From assembly GCA_033852075.1 (NCBI GenBank), contig JAWSVC010000022.1, positions 124,001-188,000 on the forward strand: DNA of 64,000 nucleotides, in the 5' to 3' direction. Source of the stretch: QZLE01 sp033852075 (GTDB taxonomy: Bacteria > Pseudomonadota > Gammaproteobacteria > QZLD01). The notes beneath the pieces were generated by a model. The model saw only the letters and a program-made list of their open reading frames with translations, was not told the DNA's origin and did not search any database. Within the stretch, counting starts at the first letter, position 1; each line of letters begins with the position of its first letter. Both the position numbers and the translations under genes were made by a program. Of this stretch, positions 33,322 to 43,072 are shown in pieces.

Positions 33322-34255
33322 TTAAATTTAATCTTTTAATAACTTCTTGAAGATCTTCCGGAAGAGGAGCCTCAATAACATACTCCCTACCTGATGAAGG
33401 CATAATAAAATTTAGCCTGGCTGCATGCAAAAACAGACGCCTTAGACCAAACTCACGATATTCCTTATTTACTTCACGATCACCATACTTGTCATCACCA
33501 GCAATAGGGTTTCCACAATACTTAGTATGCACCCTGATTTGATGAGTTCTGCCAGTCCTCAGATCTGCCTCTAAGAAAGTAGCACTATCAAACTCTTGCA
33601 AAACTTTAAATATAGTCAAAGATGGCTTTCCGTCTTTTGAAACCTTAACCATCCTCTCACCACCCTGAATAGTAAACTTCTCAAGACTGGCATCAACTTT
33701 AGAATTTCGCTTATCCCATTTACCACAAACTAAAAGATGATAATACTTATTAAGCTTTGACTCTCGCATCAACCCATGAATCTCTCGCAACCTGCTCCTT
33801 TTTTTAGCTACCATTACACAACCACTAGTATCACGATCAATTCTATGCACTAGCTCTAAAAACGGAGCCTTAGGATAAATAGCTCTAAGAGCCTCTATCA
33901 AGCCATAATTTAAACCACTACCACCATGAACCGCTAACCCAGAAGGTTTATTAATCACCATTATTGCTTCATCTTCAAAGATAACAGATCTTTTAACCGC
34001 TTCGATTACGCTACCTCCTGGCGATACCTTTTTCTCCTCAGAGGTCCTTATTGGAGGTATTCGCACCACATCACCAACCTGCACTCGATAATCAGGCTTT
34101 TTTCTTCCTTTGTTTACACGAAATTCGCCTTTGCGCAACAACTTATAGATTCTGGATTTTGGAACACCTTTAAGATGTCTAGTTAGAAAATTATCCAGGC
34201 GCTGCCCCTGATCTTCCTCTGAAACATTCACCAACCTTACTGAATTATTAATCAT
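33311..34255 (-). CDS. rluC: 23S rRNA pseudouridine synthase RluC
   Basis: Modifies uridines 955, 2504 and 2580 in E. coli 23S rRNA. An N-terminal S4 domain (GQRLDNFLTRHLKGVPKSRI) is followed by the catalytic domain with HRIDRDTSGC (catalytic Asp) and GRTHQIRVH. I start at the ATG at 34255; a TTG seven codons earlier is less likely. It is divergent from rne as in E. coli and Pseudomonas. Confidence 0.94.
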   Translation of the reverse strand: MINNSVRLVNVSEEDQGQRLDNFLTRHLKGVPKSRIYKLLRKGEFRVNKGRKKPDYRVQVGDVVRIPPIRTSEEKKVSPGGSVIEAVKRSVIFEDEAIMVINKPSGLAVHGGSGLNYGLIEALRAIYPKAPFLELVHRIDRDTSGCVMVAKKRSRLREIHGLMRESKLNKYYHLLVCGKWDKRNSKVDASLEKFTIQGGERMVKVSKDGKPSLTIFKVLQEFDSATFLEADLRTGRTHQIRVHTKYCGNPIAGDDKYGDREVNKEYREFGLRRLFLHAARLNFIMPSSGREYVIEAPLPEDLQEVIKRLNLNEV

Positions 34256-34276
34256 CTTTAACCCAAACAAACCCAA

Positions 34277-34857
34277 AAGTACTATTTACAAAGATGGCAT
34301 TTTATCCCAATTTACCCTTTATTGCTTTAGCTTTAATTACCACCTCTTAAAAAAACTTAAAATGCCGACACTATTTATTTGATGCCATGATTAATCACTG
34401 CTATAGTGTTGCAAGGCAGCAGAGATATGCTGCATTTATTACGAATTTTGCAAAAAACGATGCAGATTCGATTATGCAAAGATTCTACCCAAAGGGGTGG
34501 CAACTTCGGGTTAAATTAGTGTTAGTTAAATAGTTGTTATAATTCTAGAAAACAAGAACATACAGGTTGTTTTTACAACTTTAATAAATACCCAAAAAGT
34601 TATGCGCCAAACCATGGAATGAATATTTAAGGTTAATTATTGCTCAACCTAAAATGTAAATGAGCAATTAAATCAAGCGCTCCTGAAGCAAGAAATTTGG
34701 TTTAAGTACGGTATCCAGGTAAATAATTGGTTCTCGTGACTAAGAAGAAAACCGCAAAAACGGTAGTCACCATAACAAAAAACAATTAAAGCCCTGCAAG
34801 ATACAAGGAAAAAACCATGAGCAAGGTAGAGCGCTGAAAAACAAAGAGATTTACAAA
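34277..34857 (+). promoter_or_regulatory. rne leader region (581 bp without a gene)
   Basis: An extended -10 promoter TGTTATAAT at 34535-34543 would give a leader of about 310 nt, similar in scale to the long autoregulatory leader of E. coli rne. Within it GTGACTA (34736-34742) pairs with TAGTCAC (34764-34770), with an inner CCG/CGG stem. A six-codon open frame (34817-34837) starts ATGAGCAAG behind AAGGA. The first 250 bp hold only AT-rich sequence and some short palindromes. Confidence 0.6.
34817..34837 (+). CDS. possible upstream peptide in the rne leader (6 codons)
   Basis: ATG-AGC-AAG-GTA-GAG-CGC-TGA, encoding MSKVER, with AAGGA 7 bases upstream and ending 20 bp before the rne ATG. Too short to test by coding statistics; offered only because its ribosome site is better than that of rne itself. 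Confidence 0.35.
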   Translation: MSKVER

Positions 34858-37629
34858 ATGAAAAGACTACTTGTCAATGCAACTCAGCAAGAAGAGTTGC
34901 GTGTTGCTATGGTTGACGGCCAGAAATTATATGATTTAGACGTTGAAAGACTGGCTGTTGTTAGAAAAAAGGCCAATATCTACAAAGGGAAAATCACCAG
35001 AGTTGAACCAAGTCTGGAAGCAGCTTTTGTTGAATATGGAGCAAATCGCCACGGCTTTCTTCCTTTAAAAGAGATTTCAAAATCATACTTTAAACCAGAC
35101 ACTGACCTTTCCGGAAAAATCAGTATTAAAGAAGTAATTTCTGAAGGCCAGGAAGTAGTTATCCAAGTTGAAAAAGAAGAACGCGGAAACAAAGGCGCAG
35201 CACTGACAACATTTATCAGCTTAGCCGGACGTTATCTGGTTCTAATGCCAAATAATCCCCGAGCTGGTGGTGTTTCACGTCGCATTGAAGGTGAAGATAG
35301 AGACCAAATTAGGAATATCCTGAAAGCACTTGAACTTCCTAACGGAATGGGAATGATCGTGCGTACTGCTGGCGTAGGCAAATCACTAGAAGAACTTCAA
35401 TGGGATTTGGACTACCTATTGCAAATCTGGAGTGCTATTAATACTGCAGCGGAAGAACAACCCGCGCCATTCCTTATCTATCAAGAAAGTAACGCAATTA
35501 TTCGTGCACTTAGAGATAACTTCCGTAATGATGTCGGTGAAATCCAGATAGATGATGAAGACACATACACTGAAGCATATAACTTCATGAAACAGGTCAT
35601 GCCGCACAACCTGTCGAAACTTAAACTTTATCAAAGCGATATACCTCTTTTCTCTAGATATCAGATTGAGAGTCAGATTGAGTCGGCATACCTACGCGAA
35701 GTGACCCTGCCTTCTGGTGGCGCAATTGTAATCGATAGAACCGAGGCACTAATCTCGATCGACATCAACTCTGCCAAGGCAACTAAAGGCAGCGATATTG
35801 AAGAAACCGCGCTAAATACCAATCTTGAAGCGGCAGATGAAATCGCAAGACAGCTCAGAATTCGCGACCTTGGCGGGCTTATCGTTATCGATTTTATCGA
35901 TATGCTAAACACCAGAAATCAACGTGAAGTTGAAAACAGACTCAAAGAAGCTCTACAAATGGATAGGGCTCGCGTTCAGATTGGTCGCATCTCTAGGTTT
36001 GGTCTTCTTGAAATGTCTAGACAAAGGCTACGCTCTGCACTTGGTGAAGCAACCCACTCTATTTGCCCACACTGTAATGGCCAAGGCACAATTCGCTCAA
36101 CAGAATCAATGGCGCTTTCGATCTTCCGCATATTGGAAGAACATGCAATAAAAGAAACTACTTCTCAAATCATAGTTCAGGTTCCTGTTGAAATAGGGAC
36201 CTATTTACTTAACGAAAAAAGATCTGCGATTGCGGGCTTAGAAACCTCTCACAACATTGAGATTGTATTGATTCCAAACAAGTCATTCACAGCTCCACAT
36301 TTTGAGATCGAGCGCGTAAAAGCAAATGAAACAAGCAATAAAAGCAATGCCAGCTATACAATGGCAACCGAATGGAAAGATGAAGAGATTGAAGAGATAA
36401 CATCTCCTGCTCCTGTCAAAGCTGCACAAACCGAAACTCCCGCAGTAAGTGGCATTAAGCCTGAAACTCCACGCCCTCCTCGTAAAGAAGATAACGGCAA
36501 AGGTCTTATCAAGAAAATCTTCTCAATTTTCTCTGGTGAGAATTCAACGACAGAACCCACAATTGAAGTTAAACCTAAAGTTGCCAAACCCAAAACATCT
36601 CAGCAAAGAACTAATACATCAAAAACACAAAACAGATCCAAGCAGGGAGCATCAGGATCAAAGCGATCTTCAGAAACTTCGCAAAATAAAAATAAAAGCC
36701 AACAAAACAGGCAAAACAAGAAAACTGCTGATGCACAGCAACAAGAATCTAAATCGCCAAATAATCGTAGATCCAACAACAAACAGTCAAAAAATGAGGC
36801 TAACACCAAAGAAGTTGGTGCCACTCAAAACAAACCTGAATCTTCAAAAGAAGATGACAACAAAAGTTCATCTACTAGACGAAGCAAACGCGGAGGTAGA
36901 CAACGCAAACGCAGAACGAATGATAGTTCTTCTGCAACAGCTACAACTAACGAGCAAAATGTAACCTCTTCTGGAGACTCGAACCAGCAAGTACAACCAA
37001 GTAAAACTGAAAATAAAAAAGCTCATGAAGCACAAAATTCTAAACCGGCAGAATCTAATAATATCAAGCAAGAAACGGCCAAAGATGATGCTAATAAAAA
37101 ACCGGCTACGCCTAATAAAGAAGAATCTTCGAAACAAATAGAATCTAAAAAAGCAGAAAACAAGCAACAGCCACAAACAGATAAAGACCAAAAAACTGAA
37201 GAAGCGGCTAAAACTAAAGTTGAAAAGCCAGAGCAGCATACAGAAGAAAAAACCACTAAAGTTGTTCAAGCAGCAGACAAGCCAACTTTAAAGCAGGTTG
37301 AGACCAGCCCAGTTACAGAAAAGCAAGAACCAAAGGCGACCAAACCAGCAGATATTATAAAAACTGCACCTGAAAACTCAAAGATGCCTAAAGCTGAAAA
37401 AGCAACATCAACCGTTACCGAAAATAAGCCTTCTGAGCCTAAACCGGCAGAGGCAAAAACAGCGACGGCAAAACCTACAGCTCAAGAAAACCAGGAAAAA
37501 TCCAAGCCTGCTATTGAAGACCCGGCAAAACATAACGCTGCAGAAGATGCTTATAAAAAATTACTGGAAAGAGCAAATAGCCAAATGATGCAGGTAGAGA
37601 CTAAAAAGCCTGATTCTGAAGCCAGTTAA
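34858..37629 (+). CDS. rne: ribonuclease E
   Basis: Essential endonuclease and degradosome scaffold. The N-terminal half has an S1 domain (NIYKGKITRVEPSLEAAFVEYG), the catalytic Asp residues in LISIDINSAKATKG and GGLIVIDFIDM, and the zinc-link CPHCNGQGT. From about residue 500 the protein is a disordered Lys/Gln/Ser/Glu-rich tail with a basic segment RRSKRGGRQRKRR, probably an RNA-binding arm. The total of 923 is a bit shorter than E. coli (1061). The tail is repetitive but not tandemly repeated. A tRNA begins 21 bp after the stop. Confidence 0.95.
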   Translation: MKRLLVNATQQEELRVAMVDGQKLYDLDVERLAVVRKKANIYKGKITRVEPSLEAAFVEYGANRHGFLPLKEISKSYFKPDTDLSGKISIKEVISEGQEVVIQVEKEERGNKGAALTTFISLAGRYLVLMPNNPRAGGVSRRIEGEDRDQIRNILKALELPNGMGMIVRTAGVGKSLEELQWDLDYLLQIWSAINTAAEEQPAPFLIYQESNAIIRALRDNFRNDVGEIQIDDEDTYTEAYNFMKQVMPHNLSKLKLYQSDIPLFSRYQIESQIESAYLREVTLPSGGAIVIDRTEALISIDINSAKATKGSDIEETALNTNLEAADEIARQLRIRDLGGLIVIDFIDMLNTRNQREVENRLKEALQMDRARVQIGRISRFGLLEMSRQRLRSALGEATHSICPHCNGQGTIRSTESMALSIFRILEEHAIKETTSQIIVQVPVEIGTYLLNEKRSAIAGLETSHNIEIVLIPNKSFTAPHFEIERVKANETSNKSNASYTMATEWKDEEIEEITSPAPVKAAQTETPAVSGIKPETPRPPRKEDNGKGLIKKIFSIFSGENSTTEPTIEVKPKVAKPKTSQQRTNTSKTQNRSKQGASGSKRSSETSQNKNKSQQNRQNKKTADAQQQESKSPNNRRSNNKQSKNEANTKEVGATQNKPESSKEDDNKSSSTRRSKRGGRQRKRRTNDSSSATATTNEQNVTSSGDSNQQVQPSKTENKKAHEAQNSKPAESNNIKQETAKDDANKKPATPNKEESSKQIESKKAENKQQPQTDKDQKTEEAAKTKVEKPEQHTEEKTTKVVQAADKPTLKQVETSPVTEKQEPKATKPADIIKTAPENSKMPKAEKATSTVTENKPSEPKPAEAKTATAKPTAQENQEKSKPAIEDPAKHNAAEDAYKKLLERANSQMMQVETKKPDSEAS

Positions 37630-37650
37630 TTATTTAACAAAGATTGCCGC

Positions 37651-37727
37651 GTCCCGGTAGCTCAGCAGGATAGAGCAACAGATTCCTAATCTGTAGGTCG
37701 GAGGTTCGAATCCTCTCCGGGACGCCA
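37651..37727 (+). tRNA. tRNA-Arg (anticodon CCU)
   Basis: Acceptor GTCCCGG/CCGGGAC, anticodon loop TTCCTAA giving CCU, which reads AGG; T-loop GGTTCGAATCC and encoded CCA. The gene follows rne by 21 bp with no room for a separate promoter outside the coding region, and is followed by a terminator. Confidence 0.97.
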
Positions 37728-37745
37728 TTGAACGCCAAATAAAAA

Positions 37746-37766
37746 GGGAGGCTTAGCCTCCCTTTT
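37746..37766 (+). terminator. rho-independent terminator after tRNA-Arg
   Basis: GGGAGGC/GCCTCCC with loop TTA and four T. Probably ends a joint rne-tRNA transcript. It is symmetric enough to work for the convergent small gene too (five T on the other strand). Confidence 0.88.
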
Positions 37767-37790
37767 CTGTTTATTTAACTGTGTTATCCG

Positions 37791-38075
37791 CTATGATTCA
37801 GTGCTAAGATAACGCAATCCTTCATCACTAAGCATCATAGGATGACTACCAGCATTTATCATACGGGTAACAAAATTATCCTCCTGTAATGCTGCAGCAA
37901 TATCTTCTGGATTTTTACCTTCGATAAAACCATCAGATACCTTTAACTCATATGAGTTAACACCTTTCTTGATATGAAAGGTTATAGCTGCATTATCAAA
38001 GTCCTCCTTAACATCTACTGAATATTCCGGCAGCAGAGCATTAATGCAATCTTTGATATCAGAAATACTAGCCAT
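37791..38075 (-). CDS. uncharacterised 94-residue protein
   Basis: AAGGAT precedes the ATG, and the frame is closed by a shared terminator, so it looks real. The product is acidic, without signal peptide or membrane helix: DIKDCINALLPEYSVDVKED and then a short mixed region, ending LRYLSTES. I do not recognise a family. The 305 bp upstream (to 38380) hold only AT-rich sequence with an 8-bp GCGCATCA-like stretch and no clear gene or strong hairpin. Confidence 0.7.
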   Translation of the reverse strand: MASISDIKDCINALLPEYSVDVKEDFDNAAITFHIKKGVNSYELKVSDGFIEGKNPEDIAAALQEDNFVTRMINAGSHPMMLSDEGLRYLSTES

Positions 38076-38380
38076 AAATTATCCTTCTTTTAAAATTGAC
38101 CTGCGCATCACTCCCGCGCACAACAGCCAATAAGGTATTGAAATATTTATAATTTCCTTAAATAATTCCTGCGTTTTCTATACAGGAAACGCGGATTATA
38201 GCAAAAATACACATACAAACCAATCTACTAAAGTTATCTTCAAAAAACTGTAATAAAATTAACTTGAGCAATAACTCTCATTTTTAATAAATATGAGCCT
38301 CCCACAGGGTGAAAAAAATATAAAAACTGCTAAATTTAAATTAAGATGATTAGCACTTAAGCTTTGAAGGTAAAAAGCAG

Positions 38381-39640
38381 ATGACCTTGATTTCCACCGG
38401 AGTATCTCCAGAGATTATTGAAAACCTCTCCATATTCAGCAACCTAACACCTGAATCACTTGAATATTTGGCAAAAGAATGCACCATTGAAGAGTATCCG
38501 GCAAAGAGTGTTGTTTTTAGAAAAGGAGGGGCTGATGACCATACTCATTTTGTTCTTTCTGGAGTTTTAGTATTAGTTAGTGCTACAGGAGAACAAGAAT
38601 CTTTAGTTGGCATGGGAGATTCTGGTGTTGTTGATACCCCGCTAGGCTGGGAAGTACCTTATGAAAAATCTGCAATCGCTCAAACAGATATTCGTCTGAT
38701 AAATGTAAAAACCGAAACTATTAAAAAATTATTAGAAGAAACCAAACCTCCGGCACCAGAAGTATCAGAGGTAGATGAAGGCGGAGAAGACGTAGGAACA
38801 CGCATCTATTTCCGATTATTCCAAGATCTAATGGAAGACAAACTCGAGCTTCCAAGTATGCCGGATATAGCAATCAGGGTTCGTGAGGCTGTTGGGAATC
38901 CAGATGCCAGCACACATGATGTGTCACAAATCATCCAAGCAGATCCAGTAGTTACCGCCAGAATCGTTCAGGCTGCAAACAGCGCATTATATACCGGACA
39001 ACGTCAAGTAGATAACGTAAATTCAGCAGTTGTTCGCCTTGGACTTTCAACCACCAGAGAGCTGGTTATGGCTGTAACCATGCGTGACATTTTTAAATCT
39101 AAATCACCATTACTTAATAAGCGCATGGTTGAACTATGGATGCACAGCACTATGGTTGCCGCTGTCGCTTCAGTTCTTTCCAAAAAAATACGCGGTTTTT
39201 CACCGGACAAATCTCTTTTGGCAGGGTTAGTACATGATATTGGTGTTGTTCCAATGTTAGTTCATGCAGGAAGCTACCCTGAATTAACTCAAGATCCAAT
39301 GCTGCTAGAGAAAACCATAACCGAATACAAGGGCCAAATTGGTACTATGATCATGCGCAAATGGAATTTTCCTGATGACCTAACCAATCTTCCTGCCGAT
39401 GCAGATGAATGGATGCGTGATGAAAATGAGCAAGCAGATTATACTGATTTAATTATTGTATCCCAGTTACATAATATATCTACCAGCGATCACGCCGACG
39501 AATACCCCGACGTATCTGAAACACCGGCATTCGCTAAGTTAGGCCTACAAAAAGATGATGAAGGACAAGCTGGGCTTCTTATTCGTGATGAGGCGCGGGA
39601 AGAGATCGCAGCAGTTCAGAAACTTCTACTTGGTAATTAG
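38381..39640 (+). CDS. cyclic-nucleotide-binding-like plus HDOD domain protein
   Basis: Residues about 15-130 resemble a cNMP-binding fold (YPAKSVVFRKGGADDHTHFVLSGVLVLV), though a phosphate-binding cassette with the usual Arg is not evident. From about 160 there is an HDOD domain: LPSMPDIAIRVREAVGNPDAS, then VVRLGLSTTRELVMAVTMR and LLAGLVHDIGVV. HDOD proteins act in c-di-GMP and stress signalling without enzyme activity in most cases. Its neighbours do not reveal a pathway. GAAGG lies upstream of the ATG. Confidence 0.85.
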   Translation: MTLISTGVSPEIIENLSIFSNLTPESLEYLAKECTIEEYPAKSVVFRKGGADDHTHFVLSGVLVLVSATGEQESLVGMGDSGVVDTPLGWEVPYEKSAIAQTDIRLINVKTETIKKLLEETKPPAPEVSEVDEGGEDVGTRIYFRLFQDLMEDKLELPSMPDIAIRVREAVGNPDASTHDVSQIIQADPVVTARIVQAANSALYTGQRQVDNVNSAVVRLGLSTTRELVMAVTMRDIFKSKSPLLNKRMVELWMHSTMVAAVASVLSKKIRGFSPDKSLLAGLVHDIGVVPMLVHAGSYPELTQDPMLLEKTITEYKGQIGTMIMRKWNFPDDLTNLPADADEWMRDENEQADYTDLIIVSQLHNISTSDHADEYPDVSETPAFAKLGLQKDDEGQAGLLIRDEAREEIAAVQKLLLGN

Positions 39641-39658
39641 AATAATGACAAAGGGGGC

Positions 39659-41575
39659 TTACAATGCCCCTTCCATCTCATCAATCTGCTCTAGAATCTC
39701 CATCCATTTTTCCTCCAAATCAGACAGTTCCCCTTTTAACTGGCTTTGTTTAAGAATTAGATTCTGTAATTTCACCTTACTTTCTTCTTCGTACATATTG
39801 GGATCTGTCATTTCTGCTTCGATTTGAGACAATTGCTCCGCCAACTTCTCAATTTTTCCCTCTAAAGCATTAGCTTGTTTCTTTAATGGATAAAGCTGCT
39901 TTCTTTTCTCAGCCTCAATCTTTCGCATATCCTTGCGGGATATTGCCTCAGAAACGCCTAGTTCACAGCCATCTATTTTGGAATCTACAGCAGAAGAAAT
40001 CTTTCTCTGCTCCAAAAGCCACTTGTAATAATCTTCTAAATCACCATCAAACTCTTGTAAATTTCCAGAATCTACCAAAAAGAATTTATCTGTTGTTGTA
40101 TTTAATAAATACCTGTCATGCGAAACAACAATAACAGCCCCGTCATATTCTTGTAACGCAGAAACCAAAGCCTGACGCATCTCAAGATCAAGATGATTTG
40201 TTGGCTCATCCAGCAATAACAGATTTGGCCGTTGCCAAACAAGCATCGCAAGCACTAACCTCGCCTTTTCTCCCCCGGAAAATGGAGCAACTACCGCCTC
40301 GGCCTTATCCCCTGCAAAACCAAACCCACCTAGAAAATTAAGCAGTTCCTGCTCAGTAGCCTTGGAGTCAATTCGACGCATATGTAGCAATGGAGTAGCC
40401 GACAAATCAAGCTGTTCTAGCTGATGCTGAGCAAAATAACCAATCTGAACGCCATCACTTCGCAGAAATTTACCTGAAGTCAGCTCTAAATCACAAGCAA
40501 AAAGTTTAATTAGAGTAGATTTTCCTGCTCCATTAACCCCCAAAAGTCCGATACGATCGCCTGGCATTATAGATAGGTTCAAATCCGATACTATTGGATT
40601 TGAACCTTCGTAGGCAAATAAGGCTTTCTCAAACTTCAGCATTGGCTTTGGAGACTTAGGAGAAGGTTTAAAATGAAAAGAAAATTCAGAATCTATATGA
40701 GCAGGCAATATCCTTTCCATCTTCGCAAGCGCCTTTACCCTACTTTGCGCCTGCCGAGCCTTAGTCGCCTTAGCCTTAAAACGGGTAATAAAGCTATGCA
40801 TATGCTCAATCTCACGCTGTTGCTTTTCATACATAGACTGCTGCTGCGCAAGCTTTTCCGCCCTATTCAGTTCAAAATCGGTATAATTTCCAGTATATAA
40901 AGTAAGTTTCTGCTGTTCTAAACATGCAATTCCACTTACTACAGAATCCAAGAAATCCCTATCATGAGATATCAACAACACCATCCCCTGATAATTCCGC
41001 AACCACCCTTCAAGCCAGACAACAGCTTCCAAATCAAGATGATTGGTTGGCTCGTCTAATAACAACAATGTAGAGCGGCAAAACAAGGCCTGAGCAAGAT
41101 TTAAGCGCATCCTCCAACCACCAGAAAACTCTGTCACAGCCTTTTCCATCTGCACAGATGAAAACCCAAGGCCATTTAACAACTCTGCCGCACGATTACG
41201 GCAAGTATAACCATTGATTGCATCTATCTGAGCATGCAGGTGAGCTATTTTATCCCCGTTCCCATGCTGTTCCTCATGCTCAAGCTCTGTTTGAAGGCTT
41301 CGCAGCTCCTGATCCCCATCAATTACATAATCCAAAGCAGATCTTTCTGTTGCTGGAATTTCCTGGGCAACACTTGCTATCACTAGATCACCGGAAAGAT
41401 CTATACTTCCGGAATCCAACGATAATTCTCCTTTTATCAAAGAAAATAGAGAACTTTTACCGGTACCGTTAGCACCAACAATACCAATACGCTGATTGGA
41501 GAATACTGTTAAGGAGGCATGATCTAGCAGCTGCCTACCACCACGATATAGAGATATTTCAGAAATCTTGAGCAT
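39659..41575 (-). CDS. yheS: ABC-F ATPase YheS
   Basis: Two ABC ATPase domains without membrane segments, hence a ribosome-acting ABC-F protein. First site: GANGTGKSS, EFSGGWRMRL and LLLLDEPTNHLD; second: GVNGAGKST, PFSGGEKARL and LLLLDEPTNHLD. The ATPases are joined by a long charged linker, and a C-terminal coiled coil follows. 638 residues and the LDYVIDGD motif match YheS more than Uup or EttA. It is convergent with the HDOD gene. Confidence 0.92.
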   Translation of the reverse strand: MLKISEISLYRGGRQLLDHASLTVFSNQRIGIVGANGTGKSSLFSLIKGELSLDSGSIDLSGDLVIASVAQEIPATERSALDYVIDGDQELRSLQTELEHEEQHGNGDKIAHLHAQIDAINGYTCRNRAAELLNGLGFSSVQMEKAVTEFSGGWRMRLNLAQALFCRSTLLLLDEPTNHLDLEAVVWLEGWLRNYQGMVLLISHDRDFLDSVVSGIACLEQQKLTLYTGNYTDFELNRAEKLAQQQSMYEKQQREIEHMHSFITRFKAKATKARQAQSRVKALAKMERILPAHIDSEFSFHFKPSPKSPKPMLKFEKALFAYEGSNPIVSDLNLSIMPGDRIGLLGVNGAGKSTLIKLFACDLELTSGKFLRSDGVQIGYFAQHQLEQLDLSATPLLHMRRIDSKATEQELLNFLGGFGFAGDKAEAVVAPFSGGEKARLVLAMLVWQRPNLLLLDEPTNHLDLEMRQALVSALQEYDGAVIVVSHDRYLLNTTTDKFFLVDSGNLQEFDGDLEDYYKWLLEQRKISSAVDSKIDGCELGVSEAISRKDMRKIEAEKRKQLYPLKKQANALEGKIEKLAEQLSQIEAEMTDPNMYEEESKVKLQNLILKQSQLKGELSDLEEKWMEILEQIDEMEGAL

Positions 41576-42211
41576 TATGGTTCTTGGTTGTTTGAAATTT
41601 GGCGTTATTATGCCGGAATTATGCCTGTTTTTGAAATAATCTGAGGAGCAAGAACAAATTTCATCAATGCCACATTTTCCCTGTTCAAATCAAAGCATGG
41701 CGCATGACTATCTAGATTCCCACCTTTGTGCACTGCTGTCCGGGGAAAGTGTTTTAATAGAATCAAGATGGCTGAGCGTAGCCGAAGTCTCACTGATTCT
41801 ATTAAATTTTTCTTGACCCTTCGGCTACGCTCAGGGAGCTTGAAAAATTTGAATCTAAAATAACCGGCTCCGTTCCAAAGCCTTACCCAATATAGCTTAC
41901 CAAATGCTCGCAATATTTTCCCCGATCAGCAGTGCGCCTTCGCTGGAATAACGAATGGTGTGACAATTCTGAGAGTATTTTTCCAAGATCAAGGCGCAAT
42001 TTGATAAAAAGATATTGAGCGCACAACTAAATATTAATTCTGAGGATATTTTAAAAAGAAATTAAAAAACCAAGAAATAGCTCTTTAAAGCGTCATAAGC
42101 GCAGCTTAGTCGAGGCGTAAATAGATAAAAAGATGTTGAGCCTACACTAAGTAGGCGACTCATTTTTTAGATATTTACAACAAAGAATAAGCAAGCATAG
42201 TAGCTTTAAAG
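41576..42211. repeat. intergenic repeat island between yheS and cheR
   Basis: No gene is supported; a 101-codon frame on the minus strand is just translated repeats. A cassette bounded by CACTGCTGTCCGGGGAAA (from 41731) and by the inverted end near 41919-41958 contains nested palindromes: TTTAATAGAATCA/TGATTCTATTAAA around the first arm of TGAGCGTAGCCGAAG (41773-41787), whose second arm is 41819-41833. From 41965 to 42086 is a diverged partial hairpin unit, then a complete copy (42087-42207). Confidence 0.8.
42087..42207 (-). repeat. 121-bp 3'-flush hairpin element, copy B
   Basis: Same length and ends as copy A. Apical stem TGAG-CCTAC-ACTAA-GTAGG-CGA-CTCA followed by six T on the plus strand; outer stems GTAAATA/TATTTAC, GCTTA/TAAGC and GCGC/GCAT (near). 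The gene-proximal end is 4 bp from the cheR stop codon. A diverged half unit precedes it. Confidence 0.85.
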
Positions 42212-43039
42212 TTATTTTTTCTTGTAGACGACACCAGACTTAAAGCGAACAAGTTCATACTTAGCAGAATGAGCCCCAAGCGACTCCGACGCCCCCAACA
42301 CCAGATAACCTCCATCATTGAGTATATCTGTCATTCCACCAATTATTTGGTTCCTAACTTCTGTTGAAAAATATATAAGTACATTTCGACAGAATATCAG
42401 ATCAAATCTTCCTAAGGCTTTATAGCTATCAAGCAGGTTAAAATTACGGAACGATACATTTCTGCTTATCTCATCTTTCAATTTCCAGATACCATCTGGT
42501 AACTCAATAAAATAATTATGTTTTCTTTCAGGAGTCAACCCTCTATCAATTTCTGAAAGTTGATATACGCCACTTTTTGCTTGCTCAATTACTGTTGGCG
42601 ATATATCCGTTCCAACTATGCTTGCTGACAACCGAGCTATTGATGTTTTTTGGTATTCATGCAAGGCCATTGCTATTGAATAAGGCTCTTGCCCTGTTGA
42701 ACACGCAGATGACCATATCTTTACATGCTGTTTCTTTGCCGCAGTAAATCCCGGATAAACCACTGATAATAAAACTGAAAATGGATAATCATCTCGAAAC
42801 CACTGGGTCTCGTTTGTTGTCATTAAATCAATCACTCTTCCACGTAATTCAGTACTTCCTGCAGCCTTTAACTTTTCAACAAGTATACCTAAATCAGAAA
42901 ACGAGCGTTCATTCATCAACTTGGAAAGCCTACTTGTTACTAAGTATTGTTTATTTGCTCCAAGCACAATACCGCTATACTCTTCGAGTAACTCTCGAAA
43001 AGCATCATAGTGGTTCTTGTCAATATTTTTCAGCGGCAA
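42212..43039 (-). CDS. cheR: chemotaxis protein methyltransferase CheR
   Basis: Methylates glutamates of chemoreceptors with SAM. The N-terminal helical domain includes DLMTTNETQWFRDDYPF, and the SAM-binding region WSSACSTGQEPYSIAM is clear, followed by FDLIFCRNVLIYF. 275 residues. It follows cheV by 33 bp. Flagellar rod genes that commonly come next are absent; the repeat island is there instead. Confidence 0.94.
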   Translation of the reverse strand: MPLKNIDKNHYDAFRELLEEYSGIVLGANKQYLVTSRLSKLMNERSFSDLGILVEKLKAAGSTELRGRVIDLMTTNETQWFRDDYPFSVLLSVVYPGFTAAKKQHVKIWSSACSTGQEPYSIAMALHEYQKTSIARLSASIVGTDISPTVIEQAKSGVYQLSEIDRGLTPERKHNYFIELPDGIWKLKDEISRNVSFRNFNLLDSYKALGRFDLIFCRNVLIYFSTEVRNQIIGGMTDILNDGGYLVLGASESLGAHSAKYELVRFKSGVVYKKK

Positions 43040-43072
43040 ATTACTTCCTCAGATTTTATAACTAACAAACTA

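Noticed and set aside
34858..37629. Frameshift or foreign tail in the C-terminal half of rne
   Set aside because: The low-complexity Lys/Gln/Glu-rich tail is typical of RNase E scaffolds, and the frame is unbroken.
41608..41913. 101-codon minus-strand frame between yheS and cheR
   Set aside because: It consists of translated repeats (the TGAGCGTAGCCGAAG palindrome and the cassette end), with no ribosome site and no conserved pattern.
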